A stretch of 36,971 bases of DNA from an uncultured Eubacteriales bacterium (GCA_900320085.1 ONRC01000022.1:1-36971); one strand, 5' to 3'. Shown: positions 1-10,999, counted from the first letter of the stretch. Program-made: numbers and translations. Notes: generated by a model from the sequence alone, not told the origin.

Positions 1-149
1 AGACCGGCAAGGTGAAGCACAAGAAAATGAACGCCAACCATATCCTCAACAAGAAGACCACCAAGCGCATCCGTCATCTGCGCATGGGCGGCAGCCTGCA
101 GAACAACGCCGAAGCCGCCACCATCCGCAAGCTGATCCCCTACAAGTAA
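1..149 (+). CDS. rpmI: 50S ribosomal protein L35, C-terminal part (5' end outside window)
   Basis: The frame is open from the window edge to a TAA at 147-149 and gives the last 48 residues of bL35, a small basic protein of the large ribosomal subunit. The stretch HILNKKTTKRIRHLR is the family's conserved lysine/arginine-rich core and the chain ends IRKLIPYK. The rplT ribosome site follows within 12 bases, the usual infC-rpmI-rplT operon order; infC would lie to the left. Only the partial gene is visible. Confidence 0.93.
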   Translation, partial: TGKVKHKKMNANHILNKKTTKRIRHLRMGGSLQNNAEAATIRKLIPYK

Positions 150-177
150 TCTCTCGCCCAAAGGAGGAACATAAACA

Positions 178-528
178 ATGGCACGTATTAAGAGGGCTGT
201 CAATGCCCATAAAAAACGCCGCAAGGTGCTCAAGCTGGCGAAGGGTTACTGGGGAAGCAAATCCAAGCAGTACCGCACTGCCAGCGAACAGGTGCGCCGC
301 TCCCTGCGCTATGCCTATACCGGCCGTAAACTGCGCAAGCGCGATTTCCGCCGCCTGTGGATCATCCGTATCAACGCCGCCGCCCGCCTGAGCGGCATGA
401 GCTATTCCACCTTTATCAACGGCCTGAAGAAGAAGAACATCGAAGTCAACCGCAAGATGCTGGCTGACCTGGCCGTGAACGACGCCGCCGCGTTCGCTCA
501 GCTGGTGGAAATCGCTAAGCAGGCGTAA
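178..528 (+). CDS. rplT: 50S ribosomal protein L20
   Basis: The 116-residue basic protein begins [16 protein letters not shown], the bL20 signature, followed by [13 protein letters not shown] and the conserved [11 protein letters not shown] block. bL20 binds 23S rRNA early in assembly of the large subunit and in many bacteria also represses its own operon. The length is normal for the family. The start is fixed by AAAGGAGGAAC nine bases upstream. It follows rpmI by 28 bases, so the two are co-transcribed, and it ends at a strong hairpin terminator. Confidence 0.98.
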   Translation: MARIKRAVNAHKKRRKVLKLAKGYWGSKSKQYRTASEQVRRSLRYAYTGRKLRKRDFRRLWIIRINAAARLSGMSYSTFINGLKKKNIEVNRKMLADLAVNDAAAFAQLVEIAKQA

Positions 529-543
529 AGGACTCAGATTATC

Positions 544-571
544 AAAGCGCCCCTTTCCCGGGCGCTTTTTT
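544..571. terminator. Bidirectional intrinsic terminator between rplT and the acetyltransferase gene
   Basis: AAAGCGCCC (544-552) pairs with GGGCGCTTT (560-568) around a 7-base loop, followed by a T run to 571. The A run at the left end lets it serve the leftward acetyltransferase gene as well. Its right edge touches the 3' end of that gene. Confidence 0.88.
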
Positions 572-1119
572 CAATGGCTTTGATATGTTGGCAATGGATT
601 TGCGCCATGATCGCCCAGATGCTTTTCCATCCAGATCATGTCATACCAGCGGCCAAACTTATAGCCGCACTGCCGGAACGTACCGCAGAGATGATACCCC
701 ATCCGCTCATGGAAGCGGGGGCTGGCATGGGTCAGGTATTCATCCTCCTGCTCCGCCCAAGTGATGCAGGCGTAAGCGTTCAGGAAATGGCTGCATTTCA
801 GTTCTTCTTCCAATGCGGTATACAGCGCCCGTCCATAGCCTTTGCCGTGGGCGTCCAGACGCAGATAAATCGTGGTTTCCACCGCCCAGTTATAGGCGGC
901 ACGGGCTTTAAATGTGCCTGCGTAGGCGTAGCCCAGCGCCTCTCCCCCATCCTCCAGCACCAGATACGGATAACGCTTCATCGTGTTTTCGATGCGCTCG
1001 GCAAATTCCGCTTCCGAAGGCACGTCATATTCAAAGGTAATGGCGGTGTCGCGGACATACGGCGCGTAAATCCTTAGCAGCGCCGGGGCGTCCGAAACCT
1101 GCGCGGAACGGATCAGCAT
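571..1119 (-). CDS. GNAT acetyltransferase, phosphinothricin acetyltransferase-like
   Basis: The 182-residue protein opens MLIRSAQVSDAPALLRIYAPYV and continues with ITFEYDVPS, the N-terminal pattern of the PAT/Bar-type N-acetyltransferases. The acetyl-CoA loop region is LRLDAHGKGYGRALYTALEE (family pattern V..QGhGhG..L...L), and the C-terminal half holds FHERMGYHLCGTFRQCGYKFGR, also typical. The family moves an acetyl group from acetyl-CoA to an amino group; PAT members act on phosphinothricin, methionine sulfone or similar amino acids. The true substrate here cannot be read. It is monocistronic, divergent from ruvC, and has its own promoter at 1152-1180. Confidence 0.85.
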   Translation of the reverse strand: MLIRSAQVSDAPALLRIYAPYVRDTAITFEYDVPSEAEFAERIENTMKRYPYLVLEDGGEALGYAYAGTFKARAAYNWAVETTIYLRLDAHGKGYGRALYTALEEELKCSHFLNAYACITWAEQEDEYLTHASPRFHERMGYHLCGTFRQCGYKFGRWYDMIWMEKHLGDHGANPLPTYQSH

Positions 1120-1151
1120 GTTTCTTTTCCTCGCTTCTTTTATTCGTTAGT

Positions 1152-1180
1152 ATTGTAATCCGCTTTACGGCACGGCGCAA
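1152..1180 (-). promoter_or_regulatory. Promoter of the PAT-like acetyltransferase gene
   Basis: On the minus strand TTGCGC (1175-1180) and TACAAT (1152-1157) are separated by exactly 17 bp, 33 bp upstream of the ATG. It is divergent from the ruvC promoter. Confidence 0.7.
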
Positions 1181-1225
1181 GGGAAACACCGGGAAAATAC
1201 AATCCGAAAAGCCCGCCCGGCTGAA

Positions 1226-1254
1226 TTGACAAAAGCGCACACGTGTTCTATAAT
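1226..1254 (+). promoter_or_regulatory. Consensus sigma-A promoter of the ruv operon
   Basis: TTGACA (1226-1231) and TATAAT (1249-1254) have a 17-bp spacer. The expected start of transcription is near 1261, about 20 bases before the ruvC ATG. No LexA-like operator is seen overlapping it. Confidence 0.9.
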
Positions 1255-1282
1255 AAACCGGTATCAGAGAAAGGGGAACCTT

Positions 1283-1777
1283 ATGCGCATTTTAGGAATC
1301 GACCCGGGCCTGGCCACCATGGGCTGGGGCGTGCTGGACGCTGTGGGCAGCAAGAGCCAGCTGGTCAAGGCCGGGGCGGTGATCACCCCGCCGGACATGC
1401 CCATCCAGCGGCGGCTGCATTCCATTTTTCTGGGCGTGAAAGAACTGATCGTCACCTACCAGCCCGAAGAAATCGTGTTTGAAGAGCTGTTCTTTGCCAA
1501 GAACATCACCACCGCCATGAACGTTTCCGCCGCCCGGGGCGTGGCCCTGTGCGCCTGTGCGGACAGCGGGCTGCCCATGTACGAGTACACGCCCATGCAG
1601 ATCAAGCAGGCGGTGACGGGCTACGGCAAGGCGGATAAATTACAGGTGCAGCAGATGGTCAAGATGATGCTGAACCTGCCCGCCATCATCCGCCCCGACG
1701 ACGCCGCCGACGCCGTCGCCGCCGCGCTGACTCACGCGGCATCCGGACGGATGAAGGAACAATTCCTCATGAAATAA
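1283..1777 (+). CDS. ruvC: Holliday junction endonuclease RuvC
   Basis: RuvC is the homodimeric resolvase that nicks Holliday junctions symmetrically, working with the RuvAB branch-migration motor. The 164-residue chain starts RILGIDPGLATMGWG. The acidic catalytic residues are visible as D7, E67 (FEELFFAKN), D140 and D143 (RPDDAADAVAAAL). An upstream in-frame start exists, but the ATG at 1283 is chosen because AAAGGGGA lies just before it and the family begins there. It heads the operon ruvC-ruvA-ruvB, although repeat-filled spacers of about 150 bases separate the three genes. Confidence 0.97.
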   Translation: MRILGIDPGLATMGWGVLDAVGSKSQLVKAGAVITPPDMPIQRRLHSIFLGVKELIVTYQPEEIVFEELFFAKNITTAMNVSAARGVALCACADSGLPMYEYTPMQIKQAVTGYGKADKLQVQQMVKMMLNLPAIIRPDDAADAVAAALTHAASGRMKEQFLMK

Positions 1778-1788
1778 TGAAGGGTAAA

Positions 1789-1890
1789 GAGCAGTAGCAG
1801 AGTACAGAGTTCAGAGTACAGAGCATATAGCCTCATGCTGTGGGGAAAACCATAATAAACTGAACTCTGCGCTCTGTACTCTGCACTCTC
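1789..1890. repeat. Intergenic word-repeat inverted repeat, GAGTACAGAG type
   Basis: The ruvC-ruvA spacer holds a left arm built of repeated CAGAGTACAGAGTTCAGAG words (1789-1823) and a right arm of the complementary words TGAACTCTG, CTCTGTACTCTG and CACTCTC (1861-1890), separated by 37 bases. The arms can fold into a long imperfect hairpin in the transcript. The same words recur on one side only at 12030-12060. Confidence 0.8.
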
Positions 1891-1930
1891 CCGATACACC
1901 GCAAGTAACATGATTTGAAGGTGCTATAAC

Positions 1931-2533
1931 GTGTATGCTTATTTAAACGGCAAAGTGGCCGAGAAGGGTCCAAACAGCCTAGTGATCGATGTGAACGGGG
2001 TGGGGTATCTGCTGTCCGTCAGCATGAACACGCTCCAGGAAACGCCGCCCATCGGGGAAAATATGAAGGTGTTTACCCTGCTTTCCGTGCGCGAGGACGC
2101 CATGGAGCTGTTCGGCTTCGCGAGCCAGGAAGAAAAGAAAATGTTTTCCCGGCTGCTGAGCGTCAGCGGCATCGGGCCGAAGGTGGCGCTGAGCATATTG
2201 GGGGCCATGCCGCTTCGGGACCTGACTCTCGCCATCGTGACCGGCGACACCACGTCCCTTTCCCGCGCTCCCGGCGTAGGCAAGAAAACTGCCCAGCGCA
2301 TCGCCCTGGAGCTGAAGGAAAAGGTGGACGAAAGCGACCTGAGCTATGTGCCCGCCAACGCCGGGCCCGTCACCCCCATCCAGGAGGATGCCGCTCAGGA
2401 AGCTCTGGCCGCCCTGCAAGCCCTGGGCTACACCGCCGCAGAAGCCGCCAAAGCCGTTTCCCAGGTGCGGGGCCAGAGCGATTCCGCCAACGAGCTGGTG
2501 CGGCTGGCGCTCAGGAACATGGCGGGATTTTGA
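1931..2533 (+). CDS. ruvA: Holliday junction DNA helicase subunit RuvA
   Basis: RuvA tetramers bind the four-way junction and load the RuvB rings. The 200-residue protein shows the N-terminal OB fold (YAYLNGKVAEKGPNSLVID, GVGYLLSVS), the acidic-pin region, the two helix-hairpin-helix motifs (SVSGIGPKVALSIL and APGVGKKTAQRIALELKEK) and the C-terminal domain III (AALQALGYTAAEAAKAV) that contacts RuvB. The start is GTG at 1931, preceded by GAAGGTG. Length is normal for the family. Confidence 0.97.
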   Translation: MYAYLNGKVAEKGPNSLVIDVNGVGYLLSVSMNTLQETPPIGENMKVFTLLSVREDAMELFGFASQEEKKMFSRLLSVSGIGPKVALSILGAMPLRDLTLAIVTGDTTSLSRAPGVGKKTAQRIALELKEKVDESDLSYVPANAGPVTPIQEDAAQEALAALQALGYTAAEAAKAVSQVRGQSDSANELVRLALRNMAGF

Positions 2534-2536
2534 TTA

Positions 2537-2655
2537 TCAGGTTGGAGGTAGGAAGTAGGAGGTAGGAGGTTAAAAACATCCTATCAAGGGCAAGTTTTCG
2601 TTCAGACAATGGTTTACATGATAACACCTACTTCCTACCTCCTGCTTCCTACTTT
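2537..2655. repeat. Intergenic word-repeat inverted repeat, GGAGGTAGGAAGTAGG type
   Basis: The ruvA-ruvB spacer contains GGAGGTAGGAAGTAGGAGG-type words (2543-2570) and, about 57 bases further on, the complementary CCTACTTCCTACCTCC and CTTCCTAC words (2627-2653). Same layout as the repeat after ruvC, but a different word. The left arm resembles a string of Shine-Dalgarno sequences; no start codon is correctly placed to use it. Confidence 0.8.
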
Positions 2656-2683
2656 TATTATTCGTTCATGAAGGAGAATCATC

Positions 2684-3736
2684 GTGCCTACCGACGATCG
2701 TTTGGTGATGACCGGGCTGCGGAAAGAGGACGAGGAGCTGGACACCTCCCTCCGGCCGCATAACCTGCGGGAATACATCGGCCAGGAAAAGGTGAAAAAC
2801 AGCCTGCAAATCTATATCAGCGCGGCGCTCAAGCGCCACGACGCGCTGGATCACATTCTGCTCTACGGCCCGCCCGGCCTGGGCAAGACGACCCTGGCCT
2901 GCATTGTCGCGTCTGAAATGGGCCAGAACATCCGCGTCACCTCCGGCCCCGCCATCGAGCGGCCCGGCGACCTGGCCTCCATCCTGACCAACCTGAACCA
3001 GGGCGACATCCTGTTCATCGACGAAATCCACCGCCTGAGCCGCGCCGTGGAGGAAGTGCTCTACCCCGCCATGGAGGACTATGCCCTGGACATCATGATC
3101 GGCAAAGGGCCCACTGCCCGAAGTATGCGGCTGGACCTGCCCAAGTTCACTTTGGTCGGCGCCACCACCCGGGCCGGGCGCTTGTCCGCACCGCTCCGCG
3201 ACCGCTTCGGCATCGTGTTCAGGCTGGAAATGTATACGCCCCAGGAATTGTCCAAAATCGTGGGCCGCAGCGCCACCATTTTAGGCATGCCCTACGACGA
3301 GGGCGGCATCATGGAAATCGCCCGCCGCAGCCGCGGTACGCCCCGCATTGCCAACCGGCTTTTGAAGCGCGTGCGGGACTACGCCCAAGTGCGGGCCGAC
3401 GGCCATATCACCGCCGAGGTCGCCCGGGACAGCCTGAACATGCAGGACGTGGACGCCCTGGGCCTGGACCGCATCGACCGCGCCGTGCTTTTCGCCATGG
3501 TGGAAAAGTTCGGCGGCGGCCCCGTGGGCCTGGACACCCTGGCCGCCGTGACCGGCGAGGACGCCGTGACCATCGAGGACGTGTACGAGCCCTACCTCAT
3601 GCAGCTGGGCTTCATCATGCGCACCCCCCGAGGCCGCGTCTGCACGCCGCTGGCCTATCAGCATCTGGGCAAAACGCCCCCCGCCAATTTCAATGAAAAG
3701 GTGCAGGAGGCCGAACAGACCAGCCTGCTGGATTGA
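2684..3736 (+). CDS. ruvB: Holliday junction branch-migration ATPase RuvB
   Basis: RuvB is the hexameric AAA+ motor that drives branch migration with RuvA. The 350-residue protein has the Walker A motif GPPGLGKTT, Walker B FIDEIHRL, sensor 1 LVGATTRAG, the arginine-finger segment PLRDRFG, and the C-terminal winged helix with [17 protein letters not shown]. The GTG start at 2684 follows AAGGAG by 7 bases. The chain is normal in length. An acetyltransferase gene begins 11 bases after its stop, so transcription likely continues into it and queA. Confidence 0.98.
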   Translation: MPTDDRLVMTGLRKEDEELDTSLRPHNLREYIGQEKVKNSLQIYISAALKRHDALDHILLYGPPGLGKTTLACIVASEMGQNIRVTSGPAIERPGDLASILTNLNQGDILFIDEIHRLSRAVEEVLYPAMEDYALDIMIGKGPTARSMRLDLPKFTLVGATTRAGRLSAPLRDRFGIVFRLEMYTPQELSKIVGRSATILGMPYDEGGIMEIARRSRGTPRIANRLLKRVRDYAQVRADGHITAEVARDSLNMQDVDALGLDRIDRAVLFAMVEKFGGGPVGLDTLAAVTGEDAVTIEDVYEPYLMQLGFIMRTPRGRVCTPLAYQHLGKTPPANFNEKVQEAEQTSLLD

Positions 3737-3747
3737 GGAGAAACCTT

Positions 3748-4233
3748 ATGATTCGTTTGGCAGCGACGCGGGATTTGGACGTTATCCTGCAAGTATACGA
3801 TAAGGCCCGGCAATTCATGCGAGCGTCCGGCAACATGCTGCAATGGGTGGACGGTTACCCGAAAAGAGAACTGCTTGAAAGCGACATTGAAAAGCAGCAA
3901 TTGTTCGTGATCGAAGAGGACGGCGTCATTCACGCCGCATTCGCGTTTATCCTGGGTGACGACCCGACCTATGCCTATATCGAAGATGGCAAGTGGCCCA
4001 ACGGCAAGCCCTACGGCACCATCCACCGCATCGGCACCGACGGAACCATGCATGGGGCTGTACGGATGGCGCGGGACTATGCCCTGCAATTCACCGACGA
4101 AGTCCGGGCCGACACCCATGCGGACAATAAGCCCATGCAGCATACGCTGACCAAGAACGGCTTCGTCCGCTGCGGCATCATCTATCTGGAAAACGGCGAC
4201 CCGAGGATCGCTTATCAATATTCAAAGGAATGA
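3748..4233 (+). CDS. GNAT family acetyltransferase
   Basis: The 161-residue protein starts MIRLAATRDLDVILQVYDKAR, a GNAT N-terminus (R.A...D...I..I...A), and has a glutamate/aspartate-rich central sheet (LFVIEEDGVIHAAFAFILGDD) and a C-terminal segment DTHADNKPMQHTLTKNGFVRCGIIYL, the family's motif B with the typical N..M...L.K.GF pattern. It probably acetylates a small-molecule or peptide amine; the substrate is unknown. The ATG at 3748 has GAGGAG nine bases upstream. It sits tightly between ruvB and queA (11 and 6 bases), so it belongs to that operon. Confidence 0.85.
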   Translation: MIRLAATRDLDVILQVYDKARQFMRASGNMLQWVDGYPKRELLESDIEKQQLFVIEEDGVIHAAFAFILGDDPTYAYIEDGKWPNGKPYGTIHRIGTDGTMHGAVRMARDYALQFTDEVRADTHADNKPMQHTLTKNGFVRCGIIYLENGDPRIAYQYSKE

Positions 4234-4239
4234 CGGATT

Positions 4240-5265
4240 TTGAAAACCTCTGACTTTTACTACGACCTGCCCGAGCGCCTGATTGCCCAAACCCCCATGG
4301 AGCCCCGGGATGCCGCCCGGATGATGGTGATTCACCGGGACACGGGCCTGCGGGAGGACAAGATTTTTCGTGACCTGCCGGACTATCTCAAGCCCGGCGA
4401 TGTCATGGTGATCAACCAGACCAAGGTGATTCCCGCCCGACTGCTGGGCGAAAAGGAAGAAACCCATGTACCGGTGGAGGTGCTGCTGCTTAAGCGCATC
4501 GACAAAGACCATTGGGAAACCCTGGTCCGCCCCGGACGGCGCTTGAAAAAGGGCGTGACCGTGTCCTTTGGCGGCGGCCTGCTGCGGGCCGAAATCGGCG
4601 ACACCACCGACGCGGGCGGGCGCATCGTGACCTTTATATACGATGGCGTTTTCGAGGAATTATTGGACCGGCTGGGCGAAATGCCCCTCCCCCCCTACAT
4701 CCACGAAAAGCTGGAGGACCCCTCCCAGTACCAGACCATCTACGCCAAGCAGGAGGGCAGCGCCGCCGCCCCCACCGCCGGGCTGCATTTCACCCCCGAA
4801 GTGATGGAGCGCATCCGGGAAAAGGGCATCGAGATCGTGCCGGTGCTGCTGCACGTGGGCCTTGGCACCTTCCGGCCCGTGAAGGCCGAGGACGTGAGCG
4901 AGCACAAGATGCACTCCGAGTATTACGAGGTCACCCCCGAGGCCGCGGAGAAGATCAACGCCGCCCGGAAAAACGGCGGCCGCATCGTCTGCATCGGCAC
5001 CACCTCCGTGCGCACCCTGGAAACCGTGGCTACGGATGACGGCATCGTGCATCCCGGCATGGGCAACACCAGCATTTTCATCACCCCGGGCGTGAAGCTC
5101 AAAGCCACCGACGTGCTGCTGACCAATTTCCACCTGCCCGAATCCACCCTGCTGATGCTGGTGTCCGCCCTGATGGGACGGGAGGAAGCGCTGGCCGCGT
5201 ACAAGGAAGCTGTCGAAAAGGAATACAGGTTTTTCTCTTTTGGGGACTGTATGTTGATTCTTTGA
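4240..5265 (+). CDS. queA: S-adenosylmethionine:tRNA ribosyltransferase-isomerase
   Basis: QueA moves and rearranges the ribosyl part of S-adenosylmethionine onto preQ1 at the wobble base of tRNA, giving epoxyqueuosine. The 341-residue protein has the family start [18 protein letters not shown], then [48 protein letters not shown] and [21 protein letters not shown], covering the whole fold. The start is a TTG at 4240, with AAAGGA further upstream than ideal. Location next to ruvB is the usual clostridial order (tgt often follows, but not here). Confidence 0.97.
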   Translation: MKTSDFYYDLPERLIAQTPMEPRDAARMMVIHRDTGLREDKIFRDLPDYLKPGDVMVINQTKVIPARLLGEKEETHVPVEVLLLKRIDKDHWETLVRPGRRLKKGVTVSFGGGLLRAEIGDTTDAGGRIVTFIYDGVFEELLDRLGEMPLPPYIHEKLEDPSQYQTIYAKQEGSAAAPTAGLHFTPEVMERIREKGIEIVPVLLHVGLGTFRPVKAEDVSEHKMHSEYYEVTPEAAEKINAARKNGGRIVCIGTTSVRTLETVATDDGIVHPGMGNTSIFITPGVKLKATDVLLTNFHLPESTLLMLVSALMGREEALAAYKEAVEKEYRFFSFGDCMLIL

Positions 5266-5279
5266 GAGGAGAAAGCACA

Positions 5280-5498
5280 ATGAAAATCAATATTCCCACC
5301 GGATACCGTGCAGACCTGGCTGATCTTGGCGAAGGACTGAACGACCTGATGGCGGACCTGGAGGACATCCGGGACGATGTGCAGGATCGTTTGGATGAAC
5401 AGGACAACGAAGCGATGCGGACCGATATTGCAAAAATAGACGAAGCATTGCGGCTGCTTGCTCAGGCCGCCGAGCTGCTGGACGGTGAAGCAGAATAA
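5280..5498 (+). CDS. Small acidic helical protein, function unknown
   Basis: A 72-residue protein begins MKINIPTGYRADLADL and continues as an almost unbroken run of heptad-like acidic segments (LADLGEGLNDLMADLED, IRDDVQDRLDEQ, LRLLAQAAELLDG), so one or two helices or a short coiled coil are expected. GAGAGGAGAAAG precedes the ATG, and the gene lies 14 bases after queA, so it ends the ruv-queA operon. No family is recognised. Real expression is likely given the ribosome site and clean spacing. Confidence 0.7.
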   Translation: MKINIPTGYRADLADLGEGLNDLMADLEDIRDDVQDRLDEQDNEAMRTDIAKIDEALRLLAQAAELLDGEAE

Positions 5499-5581
5499 AT
5501 ACTAATCCTGCAGGAACGTAAGGTAACTTGCGCGCATTTTGTATTTTTTGCGGGAAATTCATAAAAATTTGTAAAATATGC

Positions 5582-5610
5582 TTGCGTTTATGATAAAAAG
5601 GGGATATAAT
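5582..5610 (+). promoter_or_regulatory. Promoter of the structured RNA / zinc-ribbon gene
   Basis: TTGCGT (5582-5587) and a perfect TATAAT (5605-5610) stand 17 bp apart. Transcription should begin near 5617, exactly at the 5' edge of the predicted closing stem of the RNA. Confidence 0.82.
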
Positions 5611-5616
5611 TTATTG

Positions 5617-5835
5617 CGGTTGGCTGAATCGGGTCTGTGGTTGCAAGCCGATGCCAGTCGCAGGCAAAACGGTCCACGTAAGCCAGAAAAAATTCCGGTG
5701 AGCATGGTGCGGTCTAGAAGTAAGCCCGGCCGCGCGTTCGCGCGCGAGAGGATGGCGTGAGGGCGCAGAACACGCAGAGCAATATCCCAGCCGGCGAGTG
5801 TGGGGTCAAAAACCAGGTCAGCCGCAGCTAACCAA
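5617..5835 (+). ncRNA. Structured non-coding RNA, about 220 nt, possibly of the raiA type
   Basis: Between a strong promoter and the zinc-ribbon gene lies about 220 bases with no convincing reading frame but clear pairing. The 5' end GGTT-GGCTGA (5618-5627) pairs with TCAGCC (5818-5823) and AACC (5830-5833), leaving a six-base bulge. ATCGG (5628-5632) pairs with CCGAT (5648-5652). CGCGCG-TTCG-CGCGCG (5731-5746) is a very stable internal hairpin. Closing the two ends of a 220-base region indicates a folded RNA rather than a plain leader. Size, host group and closed architecture are compatible with the raiA (SAR) motif, but I cannot confirm this. It is either a cis leader of the downstream gene or a stand-alone RNA. 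Confidence 0.6.
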
Positions 5836-5869
5836 AAAATCTCTATCTTATCAGGGGGTCACAAAAACA

Positions 5870-6151
5870 ATGTATCAGGACAAAACGCTGGTGTGCCGTG
5901 ACTGCGGCAAAGAATTCGTCTTCACCGCCGGTGAACAGGAATTCTACGCTGAGAAGGGCTTCCAGAACGAGCCCACCCGCTGCCGTGAATGCCGTCAGGC
6001 TCACAAGGCAGCCCGTAACAACGGCGCTCCCCGCGAAATGCACGACGCCATCTGCGCCAACTGCGGCAAGGCCACCCAGGTTCCTTTCCTGCCCAGGGAA
6101 GATCGCCCCGTGTACTGCAGCGAATGCTTCGCCGCTATGCAGCGCCGCTAA
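5870..6151 (+). CDS. Small protein with two zinc ribbons
   Basis: A 93-residue protein with two Cys4 clusters: CRDC with CREC about 30 residues later, and CANC with CSEC about 20 residues later. The first matches the short zinc-ribbon domain with the pattern CRDCGKEFVFT, GEQEFY, CRECR found in many small bacterial proteins of unknown function; such domains usually bind nucleic acid or another protein. The ATG at 5870 is chosen because AGGGGG lies 11 bases before it and the conserved YQDKTLVCRDCG begins there. The structured RNA at 5617-5835 is directly upstream. An intrinsic terminator follows. Confidence 0.8.
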   Translation: MYQDKTLVCRDCGKEFVFTAGEQEFYAEKGFQNEPTRCRECRQAHKAARNNGAPREMHDAICANCGKATQVPFLPREDRPVYCSECFAAMQRR

Positions 6152-6166
6152 TCCTCATCAAGCAAA

Positions 6167-6197
6167 AGACGCCCCCTCCAATGGGGCTCTTTTTTTA
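6167..6197 (+). terminator. Intrinsic terminator after the zinc-ribbon gene
   Basis: AGACGCCCC (6167-6175) pairs with GGGGCTCT (6183-6190) around a short loop, followed by a run of T. Confidence 0.8.
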
Positions 6198-6229
6198 TTT
6201 CTAAATGAGACCCTTTTTCTATTTCCCGC

Positions 6230-6258
6230 TTGCGGGAAACCCATAATCGTGTTAAGAT
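6230..6258 (+). promoter_or_regulatory. Promoter of the glycerophosphodiester phosphodiesterase gene
   Basis: TTGCGG (6230-6235) and TAAGAT (6253-6258) are 17 bp apart, about 50 bases before the GTG start. Confidence 0.65.
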
Positions 6259-6309
6259 ATTCCATGAAAATACACCGAAAAAAATTGCTTTAAGGAGGGG
6301 AATCCTGGC

Positions 6310-7035
6310 GTGGATACGCTGCGTTTGGCCGCTCCTAAGCCCCGGATGATCGCGCATCGGGGACTGAGCGGCATTGAAATGGAAAACACCTGCTCCGCCT
6401 TCGTGGCGGCGGGCAACAGAACCTACTTCGGCATTGAAACCGACGTGCACGTGACCAAAGACGGTCAATTCATCATCATCCACGACGATACCACCAGGCG
6501 CGTGGCGCTGGACGATCTGCGGGTGGAGGAAAGCACCTTTGAAACCCTGCGCTCCCTGCGCCTGTGCGACAAGAACGGCCAGCGCGGGCGGAAGGATCTG
6601 GGGCTGCCCTCCCTGCGGGAATACATCCAAATCTGCAAGAAGTATGAAAAGGTCAGTGTGCTGGAGCTCAAAAACCCCATGCAGCCGGAACAGATCAACC
6701 GGATCATTGACACCATCCGGGAAGAAGGCTGGCTGGAACACACCATCTTCATTTCCTTCGCCCTGTCCAACATGATCCATGTACGTCAGGTTCTTCCCCA
6801 ACAAAAGGCCCAGTACCTGATCGAAGGGAGCCCGGACTGGCAGGAAGTGCTCAACGCGCTGAAACAGTACGATCTTGACTTGGATATTGATTGGCAGATT
6901 TTGACCGAGCAGCGCGTGCGGGACGTGCACACCCTGGGAAAGGAAGTCAACGTCTGGACGGTCAACGGCCTGGAGGACGCTGAACGATTGACCCAATGGG
7001 GCGTGGACTATATCACTACGAATATCATTGAGTAA
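6310..7035 (+). CDS. Glycerophosphodiester phosphodiesterase family protein
   Basis: The 241-residue protein matches the GDPD TIM barrel. MIAHRGLSG carries the catalytic His-Arg, ENTCSAFVAA follows, then the metal ligands in IETDVHVTKDG, and the second catalytic histidine in IIIHDDTTRRV. LELKNP and the C-terminal VNVWTVNGLEDAERLTQWGVDYITTN close the barrel. The family hydrolyses glycerophosphodiesters to glycerol 3-phosphate and an alcohol. There is no signal peptide, so it should act in the cytoplasm. The start is GTG, preceded by AAGGAGGGG. It is monocistronic, with its own promoter and a MITE-like element after it. Confidence 0.93.
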   Translation: MDTLRLAAPKPRMIAHRGLSGIEMENTCSAFVAAGNRTYFGIETDVHVTKDGQFIIIHDDTTRRVALDDLRVEESTFETLRSLRLCDKNGQRGRKDLGLPSLREYIQICKKYEKVSVLELKNPMQPEQINRIIDTIREEGWLEHTIFISFALSNMIHVRQVLPQQKAQYLIEGSPDWQEVLNALKQYDLDLDIDWQILTEQRVRDVHTLGKEVNVWTVNGLEDAERLTQWGVDYITTNIIE

Positions 7036-7094
7036 ATCTGTTGTTGTTTATCACTGGAAAAAAGGGCACTTTAAGTCACTAAAATAGTTTAAAG

Positions 7095-7329
7095 GGCGTC
7101 TCCAAAAGCCTTCCCCTCGCAGGGGAAGGTGGGCCGCGCGGATTCAAGATTGAGAGAGAAGTCAACTCTTTTCGCGCGGCTCGGATGAGGTGAACTCATC
7201 CGATAATATGAGAACATGTAACAGGGAGGAGCACCTCATCCGTCAGGCGCGAATTGACTTGATCACGCTTTCTCTCTTGGTTCCGCGCCTGACACCTTCC
7301 CCTGCGAGGGGAAGGCTTTTGGAGATGCC
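7095..7329. mobile_element. MITE-like inverted-repeat element
   Basis: The two ends are near-perfect inverted copies: GGCGTCTCCAAAAGCC starts the left arm and its counterpart GGCTTTTGGAGATGCC ends the right arm. Each arm continues through the palindrome CCTTCCCCTCGCAGGGGAAGG, a GC-rich CGCGCGG stem, a GAGAGA tract, and GGATGAGGTG. The arms are about 100 bases each around a short AT-rich centre. No transposase frame is present. The element lies between the GDPD gene and lacZ and may place a strong hairpin in front of lacZ. A clear target duplication is not visible. Confidence 0.75.
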
Positions 7330-7350
7330 ATTTCCTGCTTGTGTTTCTGA

Positions 7351-10392
<3,042 letters not shown>

Positions 10393-10404
10393 AACCTTCA
10401 GGAA

Positions 10405-10440
10405 ATGCAAAACCCCTCGACAGTTCGAGGGGTTTTGCAT
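10405..10440. terminator. Bidirectional terminator between lacZ and the P-loop kinase gene
   Basis: A 16-bp perfect stem, ATGCAAAACCCCTCGA (10405-10420) with its complement (10425-10440), encloses a 4-base loop. The A and T tracts inside the stem give U-rich 3' ends for both directions, so it ends lacZ and the converging leftward kinase gene. Confidence 0.85.
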
Positions 10441-10441
10441 A

Positions 10442-10999
10442 TTATTCAATCGGTATACATTCTGCATCCGGCAAGCCATAAGCTGCAAAATAGGCATTCT
10501 CCAGGGGAATCCATCGTTCGAAAAAACGCTGGAGCGACTCTGGGCTTTCGCGCTGGCGCAGGCGCTCCAGGCGCTTTTTTTCCGGAGTCATCATGAATAA
10601 ACGCACGTCGGCATACGCCCGAATGGCGGGCAGATTGCAATAGCTTCCTTCCAGAATCAGGATGCGGTCAGCGGTCAGCGTTTCCGGCGGCAGCAGACAG
10701 TCATGTTGGCAGTCGTAGCGCTGAAGCTGCGGCTGCACTCCCTGCTTCCACGGCGCAATCACCTCACGGCACAGCCGTTCCCAATCGCAGTTTCCGCCGG
10801 GAATTGCCAGGCGTTCGGCGGTCTTTTGCGGGTGGGGCACCACAAAATCATCCGTATGAAGGACCGCCGCGTCCAGCTCCCCGGCGAGCGCTGCCGCGAA
10901 TGTGGTTTTGCCCGAAGCGCAGGGGCCGTCCAGCGTGACCAGCAGACGTTCCTTCTTGTCAGCGGCTTTCAGGATGATTTCCAAAACAGCGTTGATCAT
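10442..10999 (-). CDS. Uridine kinase-like P-loop NTPase
   Basis: The 185-residue protein has Walker A GPCASGKTT near residue 25, VLHTDDFVVP (the acceptor-site Asp-Asp-Phe seen in uridine kinase-like proteins), ILILEGSYC as Walker B, and a C-terminal LID region with arginines in KKRLERLRQRE. The related NMP/nucleoside kinases move the gamma phosphate of ATP to a small substrate; the exact substrate is uncertain. Its ATG overlaps the stop of the Lgt-like gene (ATGA, 10996-10999), so the two are translationally coupled. Confidence 0.8.
   Translation of the reverse strand: MINAVLEIILKAADKKERLLVTLDGPCASGKTTFAAALAGELDAAVLHTDDFVVPHPQKTAERLAIPGGNCDWERLCREVIAPWKQGVQPQLQRYDCQHDCLLPPETLTADRILILEGSYCNLPAIRAYADVRLFMMTPEKKRLERLRQRESPESLQRFFERWIPLENAYFAAYGLPDAECIPIE

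Noticed and set aside
2543..2570. GGAGG words after ruvA that might be ribosome sites
   Set aside because: No start codon at a suitable distance; part of the inverted repeat.
5578..5760. 60-codon plus-strand frame within the structured RNA
   Set aside because: Its start lies upstream of the expected transcription start and the sequence is explained by RNA pairing.
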